Source: a virus. From it: DNA of 38,902 bases. The number at the start of each line of letters is the position of its first letter. Position 1 is the stretch's first letter. The position numbers and the translations under genes were made by a program. The notes below the pieces were generated by a model. The model was given only the letters and a program-made list of their open reading frames with translations, searched no databases and had not been told where the DNA came from. Location of the stretch: positions 1 through 38,902 of the IMG/VR virus record IMGVR_UViG_3300030116_005260; one strand, given 5' to 3'. Of this stretch, positions 15,720 to 22,131 are shown in pieces.

Positions 15720-15918
15720 TATGGACTACTTCGCACCCATCAAACATTTCTGGAAATTTACAAATTTTTTTCCAAGCTCCGTTTAAAGAATAAGTATAAG
15801 CATCATCCACCCAACTTCTCTTTTCTTTTGTCCAGTCTCTCTCATCACCATAACAGGTTCCTCTATAATAAAGACCAAACGGATTCACTATATAATAATT
15901 AAATGCTTCTTTTTTCAT
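15706..15918 (-). CDS. Hypothetical early protein, 70 aa
   Basis: Aromatic-rich protein (NYYIVNPFGLYYRGTCYGDERDW) with three Cys, ending FDGCEVVHIEDL. No known motif. Preceded by the leader ACTACTAAAACAAAATG with no Shine-Dalgarno. Its start overlaps the end of the upstream gene by 20 bases. Confidence 0.58.
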   Translation of the reverse strand: MKKEAFNYYIVNPFGLYYRGTCYGDERDWTKEKRSWVDDAYTYSLNGAWKKICKFPEMFDGCEVVHIEDL

Positions 15919-16246
15919 TTTGTTTTAGTAGTTTTGGGTTTAATAGCTCAAGTTCCTCAAGATTTTCAAAAGGCTCTAAATCATGAACTGATCTTGTGCC
16001 TTTTCCATCAGTAACGACTAGCGAAAAATCCCTAGGAAACTTTGATTTTGATAGTTTATGAGCATTAAAGGTCTTTTTGTCTTCAGTACCTTTGATTGCT
16101 ACAAAAGATTTACAAGCTCCATGATCAAAAGCAGTTGGACATATTTCTTGAATCAGTAAAGATTTTACTAGCTCAGATTTTAGCTTTTCTTGAGTAGCTT
16201 GTAAATCATCAAGTTTATTGAGTAGGTTTTTAGTTTTTGTTAACAT
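15899..16246 (-). CDS. Hypothetical early protein, 115 aa
   Basis: N-terminal ~30 residues form a coiled coil (MLTKTKNLLNKLDDLQATQEK region); the middle has two Cys (ICPTAFDHGACKSF) and a mixed alpha/beta composition; the C-terminus is Leu/Glu-rich. No family recognised. It follows the 93-residue gene after 12 bases. Confidence 0.58.
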   Translation of the reverse strand: MLTKTKNLLNKLDDLQATQEKLKSELVKSLLIQEICPTAFDHGACKSFVAIKGTEDKKTFNAHKLSKSKFPRDFSLVVTDGKGTRSVHDLEPFENLEELELLNPKLLKQNEKRSI

Positions 16247-16258
16247 AGTAGTTATTGA

Positions 16259-16540
16259 TTAGCTTATTTTAATCCAGGAATTAACATCTACTGGTTCATT
16301 GTTTCGCATTGCCTGACCTTTTACAGTGTGAAAACCTGCATTTACTATTCCGTTAGTTCGTTCCTTTGTAGTTGGAGTATTCCAACCTGCTAAAGTTGCG
16401 TAAATGTTACCATCCTCCTCTCTTTTAATAATTGCGTTACCATGAAGCCATACAGTGGTCCCATCTGTTGCAGTGTTACCGATTGTTTTAGATTCGCCTG
16501 ATTCAAAGGCTTCTTTAATAAGTAATGTTATTTTTCTCAT
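16259..16540 (-). CDS. Conserved small phage protein with LHGNAI and AGW-TTKERTNG motifs
   Basis: 93 residues. TVWLHGNAIIKREEDGNIYAT, LAGWNTPTTKERTNGI and the C-terminal WIKI match a small-protein family seen in many unrelated phages, in which these motifs are the conserved core; its function is unknown to me. It is the first gene after the bidirectional hairpin terminator and a candidate promoter at 16685-16712. The leader has two AACTAACCAAA copies and no Shine-Dalgarno. Confidence 0.68.
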   Translation of the reverse strand: MRKITLLIKEAFESGESKTIGNTATDGTTVWLHGNAIIKREEDGNIYATLAGWNTPTTKERTNGIVNAGFHTVKGQAMRNNEPVDVNSWIKIS

Positions 16541-16684
16541 TATTTGTTTTTTTGGTTAGTTTTTATTAGTTTGGTTAGTTTTCTTTTAATAAGAATAATT
16601 TAATAAAGCATTAAAAAAATTTTAATCAATAAAAAAGATTAATTAATATTCCAGGAATTCTTGGGAATGCTACAAAACCCTATA

Positions 16685-16712
16685 ATAATAGAAAGCTCGG
16701 TAATATAATCAA
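16685..16712 (-). promoter_or_regulatory. Candidate sigma70 promoter within the early block
   Basis: TTGATT (16712-16707), 16-base spacer, TATTAT (16690-16685) on the minus strand, between the terminator at 16759-16800 and the gene starting at 16540, leaving an AT-rich leader of ~140 bases. Both hexamers are one or two bases off consensus. In DNA this AT-rich, chance matches are possible. Confidence 0.35.
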
Positions 16713-16758
16713 AAACCAGGGAAATGTTAAAAAGTTACGTTTTTAGGGATTTTTAAAG

Positions 16759-16800
16759 AAAAAAAAACCCTTAGAAATTAATTCCTAAGAGTTTTTTTTT
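16759..16800. terminator. Bidirectional hairpin terminator
   Basis: CTTAGAAATT/AATTCCTAAG forms a near-perfect palindrome flanked by an A-run (16759-16767) on one side and a T-run (16792-16800) on the other, so either strand ends in stem plus U-tract. It lies 15 bases past the stop of the 137-residue gene at 16816 and would end or attenuate the first early transcript. Confidence 0.7.
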
Positions 16801-16815
16801 AGCTTGTTTGTTTGT

Positions 16816-17229
16816 CTATTTCACTAAGTCATAATCATTAATATATTGTTTTAAACCTTCATAATTTACTTCTATAGATATTCCCTCAAATCGAGTATAA
16901 ACAAGATCCCCATTGATAACGTGGTTATCTGGTTCGCTTAATTCCTCAAGAGGGTTTTCAAGTTGAGTCTCAATCTCTCCAGTTACTATATTAATGTCTG
17001 ATTCAGAGCTTCCAAAAATGTTTAACTCCCAACAGTCATTTATATTGTCTTGAATAATAAAATTTCTATCTTTTTCAAGAAGAGGCATTAAAACAGTTTG
17101 AAGCTCTTCGCTGCAATTAGATTTTAGAAACTCATCAGATAGCGATAATTCGCAACCAATTGCTTCTTTGAGAGATTTAAGCTCCCATTTTCTAATCATA
17201 TCGGCTGTAATGTAATTGCTTGGAATCAT
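16816..17229 (-). CDS. Hypothetical acidic early protein, 137 aa
   Basis: Strongly acidic (EETQLENPLEELSEPDNH-like segment around 85-102) with two Cys at ~26 and ~39, plus Cys66 in NDCWELNIFGSSE. The WELNIFG phrase resembles CNWELNFYGFG in the 71-residue gene at 15169-15384, hinting at a shared small domain. The start codon overlaps the stop of the upstream gene by one base. Not recognised; acidic early proteins can be DNA mimics, but that is speculation. Confidence 0.6.
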   Translation of the reverse strand: MIPSNYITADMIRKWELKSLKEAIGCELSLSDEFLKSNCSEELQTVLMPLLEKDRNFIIQDNINDCWELNIFGSSESDINIVTGEIETQLENPLEELSEPDNHVINGDLVYTRFEGISIEVNYEGLKQYINDYDLVK

Positions 17230-17555
17230 TAAACTAACTCCCCTCTAATAATGGTTATCGTTTTAGTTTCAGAATCAAAATAGCAAGTATACTTTTCAGC
17301 ATCGCCAAAAAAGTCACTAACCCATTTTCCCCCCATATCAATTATAGGTCTATCAATGGTGCCTGCTATCTTGTTAGATTTGATGTTTTCAGGGAATGAA
17401 GTAGCAAACGATAATAGAAGCTCATCATCATCTATCCTTTCTTTTTTAAATCGCATACCATTAATTAATTTATGCGAGTTTAATATATTCCCCTCAATCC
17501 ATATTCTTGCGTTGCCTCTATTAAAGGCTTTTTTGTATATTTTGGTAGTTTTCAT
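17229..17555 (-). CDS. Small early protein with ARIWIEG N-terminal motif, 108 aa
   Basis: N-terminus KIYKKAFNRGNARIWIEG, a central RPIIDMGGKWVSDFFGDAE and C-terminal beta strand TKTITIIRGELV. I recall the RGN.R.WIEG ... RPIID pattern from small phage and plasmid proteins with an AbrB/SymE-like beta fold, but I cannot name the family. A DNA- or RNA-binding function would be inference. Confidence 0.58.
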   Translation of the reverse strand: MKTTKIYKKAFNRGNARIWIEGNILNSHKLINGMRFKKERIDDDELLLSFATSFPENIKSNKIAGTIDRPIIDMGGKWVSDFFGDAEKYTCYFDSETKTITIIRGELV

Positions 17556-17618
17556 TATATGTTATTTATTTATTTGTTATTATTATTTTAAGCTCAGTTA
17601 TTAATAAACTGAAAAGAA

Positions 17619-17645
17619 CTAACCAAGTAAAAATTACTTGATTAG
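17619..17645 (-). terminator. Hairpin between the first two early genes
   Basis: 12-base arms CTAACCAAGTAA and TTACTTGATTAG pair with one G-U type mismatch around a 3-base loop, followed on the minus strand by AGTTCTTTTC. The stem is strong but the U-run is interrupted, so it may attenuate or be an RNA-processing site rather than a full terminator. Confidence 0.4.
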
Positions 17646-17669
17646 CTCAATTTCAATCAATTAATATAA

Positions 17670-18083
17670 TTAATCCTCTCCTCTCTTGATAGCTTCCCTA
17701 GTTGCATTAATCATAATATGACTAGGAACTTCTTCCACCGATAAACCAAGAGCATCAAGAGCATCTTGCTCATCATAAGTGATACAATATTCATGATTAA
17801 GTAATTCATAGACTAAAGCATCCATTAAAAATTTATCATTTTTAAAGGCATTCTCTCTCTCTTCTTTTTGTCTATCTGTTAATTCCTTTAAATCGTAAAC
17901 CCTATCTTTAAAGATAAAAGCTCCTCCACCATAAGGTATCATTGTCTCGTGAGCAGTCTTTTCGCTTATCTTTAGTTTTTTAATACCTTCAAGATACTGG
18001 TCATTATTAAAGGCAAAGAACATTCCTTCAAAATCGTGTAATTCTTTAGAATGTCTGTTACTTAGTTTTTTATATGTCTCCAT
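17670..18083 (-). CDS. Conserved phage protein of unknown function, first large early gene
   Basis: 137 residues. FEGMFFAFNNDQYLEGIKKLK, GGGAFIFKDRVYDL and DALVYELLNHEYCITYDEQDALDALGLS match a protein family I have seen in several phage groups (conserved EGIFFAF, LNNHEYCITYD and DALEALGL motifs); its function is not known to me. Two TATAAT-like -10 elements lie 28-51 bases upstream, and the ATG follows ACTAACCAAAAAAA without Shine-Dalgarno. Confidence 0.65.
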   Translation of the reverse strand: METYKKLSNRHSKELHDFEGMFFAFNNDQYLEGIKKLKISEKTAHETMIPYGGGAFIFKDRVYDLKELTDRQKEERENAFKNDKFLMDALVYELLNHEYCITYDEQDALDALGLSVEEVPSHIMINATREAIKRGED

Positions 18084-18110
18084 TTTTTTTGGTTAGTTTT
18101 TTATTTATTC

Positions 18111-18140
18111 ATTATAATCAGGTTTTTCATTATAACCTGA
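18111..18140 (-). promoter_or_regulatory. Tandem TATAAT elements in a hairpin ahead of the early genes
   Basis: Minus strand has TATAAT at 18134-18129 and again at 18116-18111, parts of an imperfect ~16-bp direct repeat (GATTATAATGAA-like). TCAGGTT and AACCTGA (18118-18124, 18134-18140) also pair as a 7-bp stem. No good -35 was found at 16-18 bases, so these are candidate host-type promoters only. Confidence 0.35.
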
Positions 18141-18182
18141 CTAATTATCTCCACCATTATGTGATGAAGATAACCAGTCAAT

Positions 18183-18314
18183 TTATATTGAATGAATAAC
18201 TTTAATTAATAAGCTTATTAAGTAAGTTAGAAAACATAGGGAATAGATGATTAAACTATTCAGTACTATGTATATTATTTTATCGGTTTTGGTAGTAGTA
18301 GTTTTTTTATTCAT
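18183..18314 (-). CDS. Possible small membrane protein, 43 aa
   Basis: ATG 18314 to TAA 18183. The product has a polar basic N-terminus (MNKKTTTTKTDK) and then a continuous hydrophobic stretch of about 28 residues (IIYIVLNSLIIYSLCFLTYL and on), the layout of a single-span membrane peptide. It would be the first gene of the early region. There is no convincing Shine-Dalgarno, although most early genes here lack one. AT-rich DNA can produce hydrophobic frames by chance. Confidence 0.35.
   Translation of the reverse strand: MNKKTTTTKTDKIIYIVLNSLIIYSLCFLTYLISLLIKVIHSI
18206..18221. repeat. 16-bp perfect palindrome
   Basis: TTAATAAGCTTATTAA reads the same on both strands. It lies inside the possible 43-codon frame, ahead of the TATAAT elements. 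It may be a protein-binding site. Confidence 0.4.
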
Positions 18315-18432
18315 ATATATATGTAATGGATTACCTTGTTAATTTAAATAAACTTGATAAAAAAGCAAAAATTATTTGATTAAATTTTATTCATTTTAAA
18401 AAAACGTCCATTAATAAACAAACATAGATACA

Positions 18433-18465
18433 TGTTCACTTGAACACCTGGTGTTCGTTTGAACA
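18433..18465. promoter_or_regulatory. 33-bp operator-like inverted repeat
   Basis: Left arm TGTTCACTTGAACACC and right arm GGTGTTCGTTTGAACA are reverse complements at 13 of 16 positions around one central base. Each arm is itself a partial palindrome (GTTC...GAAC), so there are four GTTC/GAAC half-sites. This is the form of a dimer-of-dimers repressor or replication-protein site. Confidence 0.55.
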
Positions 18466-18482
18466 GTACCTTATAAACGTCA

Positions 18483-18503
18483 CACAAGATCCAACATCTT
18501 GTG
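18483..18503. repeat. 8-bp-arm inverted repeat
   Basis: CACAAGAT and ATCTTGTG pair perfectly around the 5-base loop CCAAC. There is no U-run after it on either strand, so a protein site or structured-DNA element is more likely than a terminator. Confidence 0.4.
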
Positions 18504-18704
18504 ATTTATTAAAGAAATGCCTTTTATAATTGCATTAATCCCCCCATCAGTGACAAAAAGAAGACAATTAGCATGCAAAATTTGAAAAGGGGAGGCCGAT
18601 CTGGGGGAATTTTTTGATTTCGTATATACGTATACCCTTTCACATTTTTTTACCAAAAATAAAAGGTATTAGTTTGGAGAAGGTAGTCTGGAGATAGCTA
18701 ACTT

Positions 18705-18890
18705 AAAACTTACTTAAACCCCCACATTTAACATGTTGTTAAGTAACTTTTCTACCTAATACTAAGTATACTTAAAGTTATACTCTATAACTATTTTAAA
18801 ATAACTTACTTCTAACTTCTTTATTACTTATATTAAATTAGGTTTACTTATCTTACAATCATAATTACTGATTTCTATATAAGTAATGGT
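18705..18890. repeat. Cluster of TTACTTA heptamers in both orientations
   Basis: TTACTTA at 18710, 18824 and 18844, its complement TAAGTAA at 18740 and 18880, the 12-bp palindrome TAAGTATACTTA at 18763-18774 and a near match at about 18804. T7 has arrays of short repeats beside its terminal repeats; this cluster sits at the equivalent place. It could also be an initiation site. Confidence 0.4.
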
Positions 18891-18915
18891 TTTTTGACCC
18901 CCCTATAATCCCCCC

Positions 18916-18940
18916 TTTATCATATATGTAACAGAATTAA
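18916..18940 (-). promoter_or_regulatory. Candidate phage RNA polymerase promoter, copy 2 (25-bp repeat)
   Basis: Minus strand TTAATTCTGTTACATATAT then GATAAA, followed directly by GGGGGG, fitting initiation at G. It differs from the site at 3974-3998 at one position and also overlaps the stop codon of the gene before it. Its place after the last late gene is that of the phi-OR promoter of T7. Confidence 0.5.
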
Positions 18941-19254
18941 TTTCCCTTTGTTTTTTGTATTTTCTTGAGTTCCTTTTTGATGACTGGAAGAAGGATACTA
19001 TCAAAGGCTCTTACGAGGGCTTCTTCTTTGTTTTCGTCATCTAGGAGGTAACTAAGACCTGAGAGTGCTAGAGAGGCATGATAGGCTTCGTGGAGGATTG
19101 TATCGAGCCTTTCCTGTGTACTTAGGTTCTCCCTTACTGTAATGGTCTTTTTGTCTACGTCGAGGGTTCCGAAGTCTTCTAGGTTTTTTTGGTAGGTGAT
19201 CTTGTACTTTTGACCACCTATGGTGATTTGTCTTGGTTTATAGGATATGCTCAT
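18937..19254 (-). CDS. Small HExxH metallopeptidase-like protein
   Basis: 105 residues with HEAYH at 55-59 and Glu77/Glu78 about 20 residues later, a gluzincin-like arrangement (His55, His59, Glu). The N-terminus is beta-rich (ITIGGQKYKITY, KKTITV) and the C-terminus helical and basic. Such mini zinc proteases, related in form to ImmA/IrrE or SprT domains, occur in many phages, with unclear substrates. Here it is the last late gene, overlapping the amidase gene by 17 bases. Cleaving a host or phage regulator or helping lysis are both possible. Confidence 0.65.
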   Translation of the reverse strand: MSISYKPRQITIGGQKYKITYQKNLEDFGTLDVDKKTITVRENLSTQERLDTILHEAYHASLALSGLSYLLDDENKEEALVRAFDSILLPVIKKELKKIQKTKGN

Positions 19255-19948
19255 CTGCCCATTGTTTAATTCCCAAGGCGTAAGCTTGGCTTAGAGTTGA
19301 CTCCTGATCTGCGAACATTATCCAGTCCTGCCAGTTACTTCCAAAAAAGGGTTCAGTGATAATTGCAGGGCAGTGTGTAGTTCTAAGAAAGGTTGCACCT
19401 CTTGATCCCTTTGCTAATCCCTTTACGCCTCTGTTACGTGCCATAGGAAAATATCTTCTACAACCTTGTAGGACATACTCTGCAAGACTTAGTCCTATCC
19501 TGGATGTATGCCAGTGTAACATTTCCATTCCGTTTGCTTTGTCGCTTGCAGCAGCGTTGAAGTGAAGTTCTATGGCTATTGAAGCCTTTTGTTGTTTTAG
19601 ATGTTTTGCAAGCCAATTCATCGAAGACACATAAGATCCGTAGGTTCCTCCGTAGTCATCTACAACAAAAGAAGCAATTCCGTACTCCTGTAGATCTGAC
19701 TTGAGGTATTCAGCAACTTTTTTGTTATATGTCCACTCGTTGATACCTCCGCAACTTACTGCCCCTGTGTCTCCCTTTCTACTATGTCCAACACAAATAC
19801 CAACATTAAGGTCTTCTCTGGGGATATTGTTTGTTGGGAAGGGAATTGTTTTTGGTTTTTCCTTTAGCTTCTCAAGTTCGTTAATATGTTCTATTGCACT
19901 GCTAATGTGTTCCTGTGCTTTGAACAGGTTTTCTTTAATGTCCTTCAT
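19238..19948 (-). CDS. N-acetylmuramoyl-L-alanine amidase (Amidase_3 type endolysin)
   Basis: 236 residues. A helical N-terminal extension (~1-35) precedes the catalytic domain. Zinc ligands and catalytic residues of the Amidase_3 family are visible: His55 in VGHSRKGDTGA, Glu71 in NEW, His129 in IELHFNA, and Glu199 in ITEPFFG. It would cut the bond between MurNAc and the stem peptide. There is no signal peptide, so a holin (53-residue protein upstream) is needed for release. It differs from the T7 lysozyme fold and lies after the terminase instead of in the early-middle region. Confidence 0.88.
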   Translation of the reverse strand: MKDIKENLFKAQEHISSAIEHINELEKLKEKPKTIPFPTNNIPREDLNVGICVGHSRKGDTGAVSCGGINEWTYNKKVAEYLKSDLQEYGIASFVVDDYGGTYGSYVSSMNWLAKHLKQQKASIAIELHFNAAASDKANGMEMLHWHTSRIGLSLAEYVLQGCRRYFPMARNRGVKGLAKGSRGATFLRTTHCPAIITEPFFGSNWQDWIMFADQESTLSQAYALGIKQWADEHIL

Positions 19949-20025
19949 ATTTCCTCTAAAAATCGTCGTTAGTTAAAAATGGTATCATGTGAGCAAGAAG
20001 TAATTCTAAGCCCACCTCGTTAATC

Positions 20026-21708
20026 CTAGAGCCAGTTAGGGCTATTTCTGTGATTCTTCTTATTACCAAAGTAGCTGTCAGCCATCTTTTGTAGTTCTTG
20101 GTTAAGTAAATCTTCTTGTCTGTCTGCTATCTTTCTTTCTGCATCTTGAGACATTTGTTCTGCCCAATAAGCAACAGCGATAGCAAGAGCATCAAGTCTG
20201 TCATCGTGGGTGATTGCTCCCCTGTCTCTAGTGATTCTGGAAAGCTGATACATGAGTTGGTATTTGAGTTGTGATTCAAGTGGGTAGTTTTGAGCCGAGC
20301 TAAAGTCATTTCTAATTACATCAGGAGAAACTACAAGTTTGTGCTGACTCATAACTGGTTCAAGTGTGTCGATGATCCTCTTTTCTTTTTGGATACTGTG
20401 GCGAACTTCCTCGATTGTGCATGGATGAACTTTACCAAGAAAAGGTTTAAACAGTTCGCTAAACATGCCATCTCCAAAGTTACTTTCGACTATGATGTAG
20501 TTGACCTTGTGTTTCTTTGCTTTCATCGCAAGGATTTTCAGAACATCTTCACCATAACCACCTTGCATACCACCTGCGTCGGGAACGTATAGATAACCAT
20601 TGAGCATTTTTACAATGGCCCAAGAAGTTTCATCTCGTCCTCTTCCTGATGGGTCTATAGACATTACCGATCCTGTGTATTCGATCATGTCTCCGACTTG
20701 CTTCATAGGTCTGTAGAACCTGTCACCAGTGAAGCCAACATTAGGAACATCGCCTCCCCAGATGAGGTCTGGACTTTGAGCCCATACTACTTTCTCTGGT
20801 GCTAACTCATCATCGATGTCCATTACAAGTAAGTCGTTTATCTTTAGCGGATAGCGATCAACATCAGACAGCCTACTGTCCAACATAAACTGCATTGCAA
20901 AACCTGCTTTGCCGTAGCTTACTTCTCGCTCCATTAAGTCCAGTTCACTAAACCTAAGTGGCTCAGTAGACTTACCTTCTTTTTCTTTCGACACGCAGAG
21001 TGGACTCACCCTTCCGAAGTATGTCTTTTCATTCTTTTCGGGAGTAATATATTTGCAAGTCCAGATACTCGCAGTGTAGTCTCTCTCAAGTAGTTTATTG
21101 TAGAGGGAGTCTTCGCACTGTGGAGTTCCTAGAAAGACGATTTTGGAGTCCTTGTCAGGTTTGAGTATCGATTCAAACTCCTTTACCTGCTCACCCAATT
21201 TGTCTCTCATGCCCTGTGTTGCCGAGTTGTTGGGAACTTCTACGTCATCCGCAACAATGATGTCAGCCCTGCTGCCTGTAAGTTGGGAGGATATGCCTAG
21301 TGACTTAACACTCGGAGCATGACTTGCAGGAGCAAGACCAACATCAAAACTTATCTTTGAAAATCTTTGTGTAGCTGAAGGGATAAGGGGTTTAAGTATT
21401 GGCATTTCGTGGATGAGTCTCAGAGTAAATGTACTGAAGTCATCCGCTCTTGTTTTACTTGCAGAGCAGACAAGAATGTTTTTTGAGGGGTCTAGAAGTA
21501 GTTGATGGACAACGTAAGCTGAACATATCCAGGACTTACCGACACCTCGAAAGCCTTGGATGACTGCTCGTCTTGATCCATTTTGCATCCAGTCTGCAAT
21601 TTCATATTGGATGTCTGTGGGGTCTGGTAGATTAAGATGCTTCCAAGCGAGGTATAAGAAATTCCTAAAGTCTTTTAGTTCTTCGGGAATAGGTTCTTGT
21701 GAAGACAT
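20026..21708 (-). CDS. terL: Terminase large subunit (T7 gp19-like)
   Basis: 560 residues, near the T7 length. The ATPase domain has Walker A GFRGVGKS at 52-59 and Walker B IIVADDVE at ~150-157, then an SAT-type coupling motif. The nuclease domain has Asp at ~352 (SIDPSGRGRDE) and HDDRLDAL at ~500. It packages DNA into proheads through the portal and cuts concatemers. It follows the small terminase gene by 7 bases. The spacing supports ATG 21708. Confidence 0.94.
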   Translation of the reverse strand: MSSQEPIPEELKDFRNFLYLAWKHLNLPDPTDIQYEIADWMQNGSRRAVIQGFRGVGKSWICSAYVVHQLLLDPSKNILVCSASKTRADDFSTFTLRLIHEMPILKPLIPSATQRFSKISFDVGLAPASHAPSVKSLGISSQLTGSRADIIVADDVEVPNNSATQGMRDKLGEQVKEFESILKPDKDSKIVFLGTPQCEDSLYNKLLERDYTASIWTCKYITPEKNEKTYFGRVSPLCVSKEKEGKSTEPLRFSELDLMEREVSYGKAGFAMQFMLDSRLSDVDRYPLKINDLLVMDIDDELAPEKVVWAQSPDLIWGGDVPNVGFTGDRFYRPMKQVGDMIEYTGSVMSIDPSGRGRDETSWAIVKMLNGYLYVPDAGGMQGGYGEDVLKILAMKAKKHKVNYIIVESNFGDGMFSELFKPFLGKVHPCTIEEVRHSIQKEKRIIDTLEPVMSQHKLVVSPDVIRNDFSSAQNYPLESQLKYQLMYQLSRITRDRGAITHDDRLDALAIAVAYWAEQMSQDAERKIADRQEDLLNQELQKMADSYFGNKKNHRNSPNWL

Positions 21709-21715
21709 GTATGTG

Positions 21716-21964
21716 TTAGCCGTTAGCTACTTCTCCTTCATTTTCTTCTTCTTCGTCTTTAAAAGGAAGAATGCTAACAAGGTCTTGCATTTGGTTGTCG
21801 TGTTTGATTGAGGAATGAACGCCATTGTCTTTTAGATATTGTCTGATGCAGTTTACAAGGGAAGGCGTAGCTTCTCCTGATTGCACTTGATTTATCATCC
21901 AATCAACTGTGATGTTCTTGAGGAAGTCATCTTTTTCCTCAGTAGTCATGTTACTGATATCCAT
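21716..21964 (-). CDS. terS: Small terminase subunit (T7 gp18-like)
   Basis: 82 residues, helical (TEEKDDFLKNITVDWMINQ, then TPSLVNCIRQYLKDNG) with an acidic C-terminus (KDEEEENEGEVANG). Identification rests on size, helical nature and place between holin and large terminase as in T7; gp18 sequences are poorly conserved. It would recognise phage DNA for packaging. Confidence 0.7.
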   Translation of the reverse strand: MDISNMTTEEKDDFLKNITVDWMINQVQSGEATPSLVNCIRQYLKDNGVHSSIKHDNQMQDLVSILPFKDEEEENEGEVANG

Positions 21965-21968
21965 ATAG

Positions 21969-22130
21969 TTACTTATTCTTTTTACGTATTTCTGATACTA
22001 TCTTTAAGATCATGTAAATCAGAGTAGCAGTACCAACTAATACAGCTAATATCTCATTGACATCATTAAGAGTTATGTTGGCGAGAAGCCCTAAAACGCC
22101 TACTATGGGGGTCGTGAATTGATTGTTCAT
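21969..22130 (-). CDS. Holin, T7 gp17.5-like class II
   Basis: 53 residues from ATG 22130, one base past the tail-fibre adaptor stop; the frame extends 13 codons upstream but only as overlap. Two hydrophobic segments are visible: ~8-20 (PIVGVLGLLANI) and ~25-46 (ILAVLVGTATLIYMILKIV), and the end is basic (SEIRKKNK), typical of small holins. It would form membrane lesions that release the amidase endolysin. Position matches T7 gene 17.5. Confidence 0.7.
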   Translation of the reverse strand: MNNQFTTPIVGVLGLLANITLNDVNEILAVLVGTATLIYMILKIVSEIRKKNK

Positions 22131-22131
22131 G

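Larger units (their letters stand above)
18315..18936. other. Gene-free, likely terminal/regulatory region of the phage genome
   Basis: About 620 bases with no credible coding frame on either strand, placed between the last late gene and the first early genes, where T7 has its physical ends. It contains a TTACATATATATATG element at its early end, a 33-bp operator-like inverted repeat, an 8-bp-arm hairpin (CACAAGAT/ATCTTGTG, 18483-18503), the palindrome CGTATATACG (18621-18630), a cluster of TTACTTA/TAAGTAA heptamers and C/G runs of 5-6 bases at about 18540, 18718, 18898 and 18911. A terminal repeat cannot be seen because the sequence is present once. Confidence 0.6.

Noticed and set aside
13999-16720. 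Repeated CCAGG (CCCTGGATT) motifs in the early block
   Set aside because: Several copies are in coding frames for S-L-D or N-S-W, and CCWGG occurs throughout the window. It is not distinguishable from chance or a methylation target.
18084-18936. Classical DnaA boxes (TTATNCACA) as target of the DnaA-like protein
   Set aside because: I found no convincing match in the gene-free regions. Its target may differ because the signature residues are changed.
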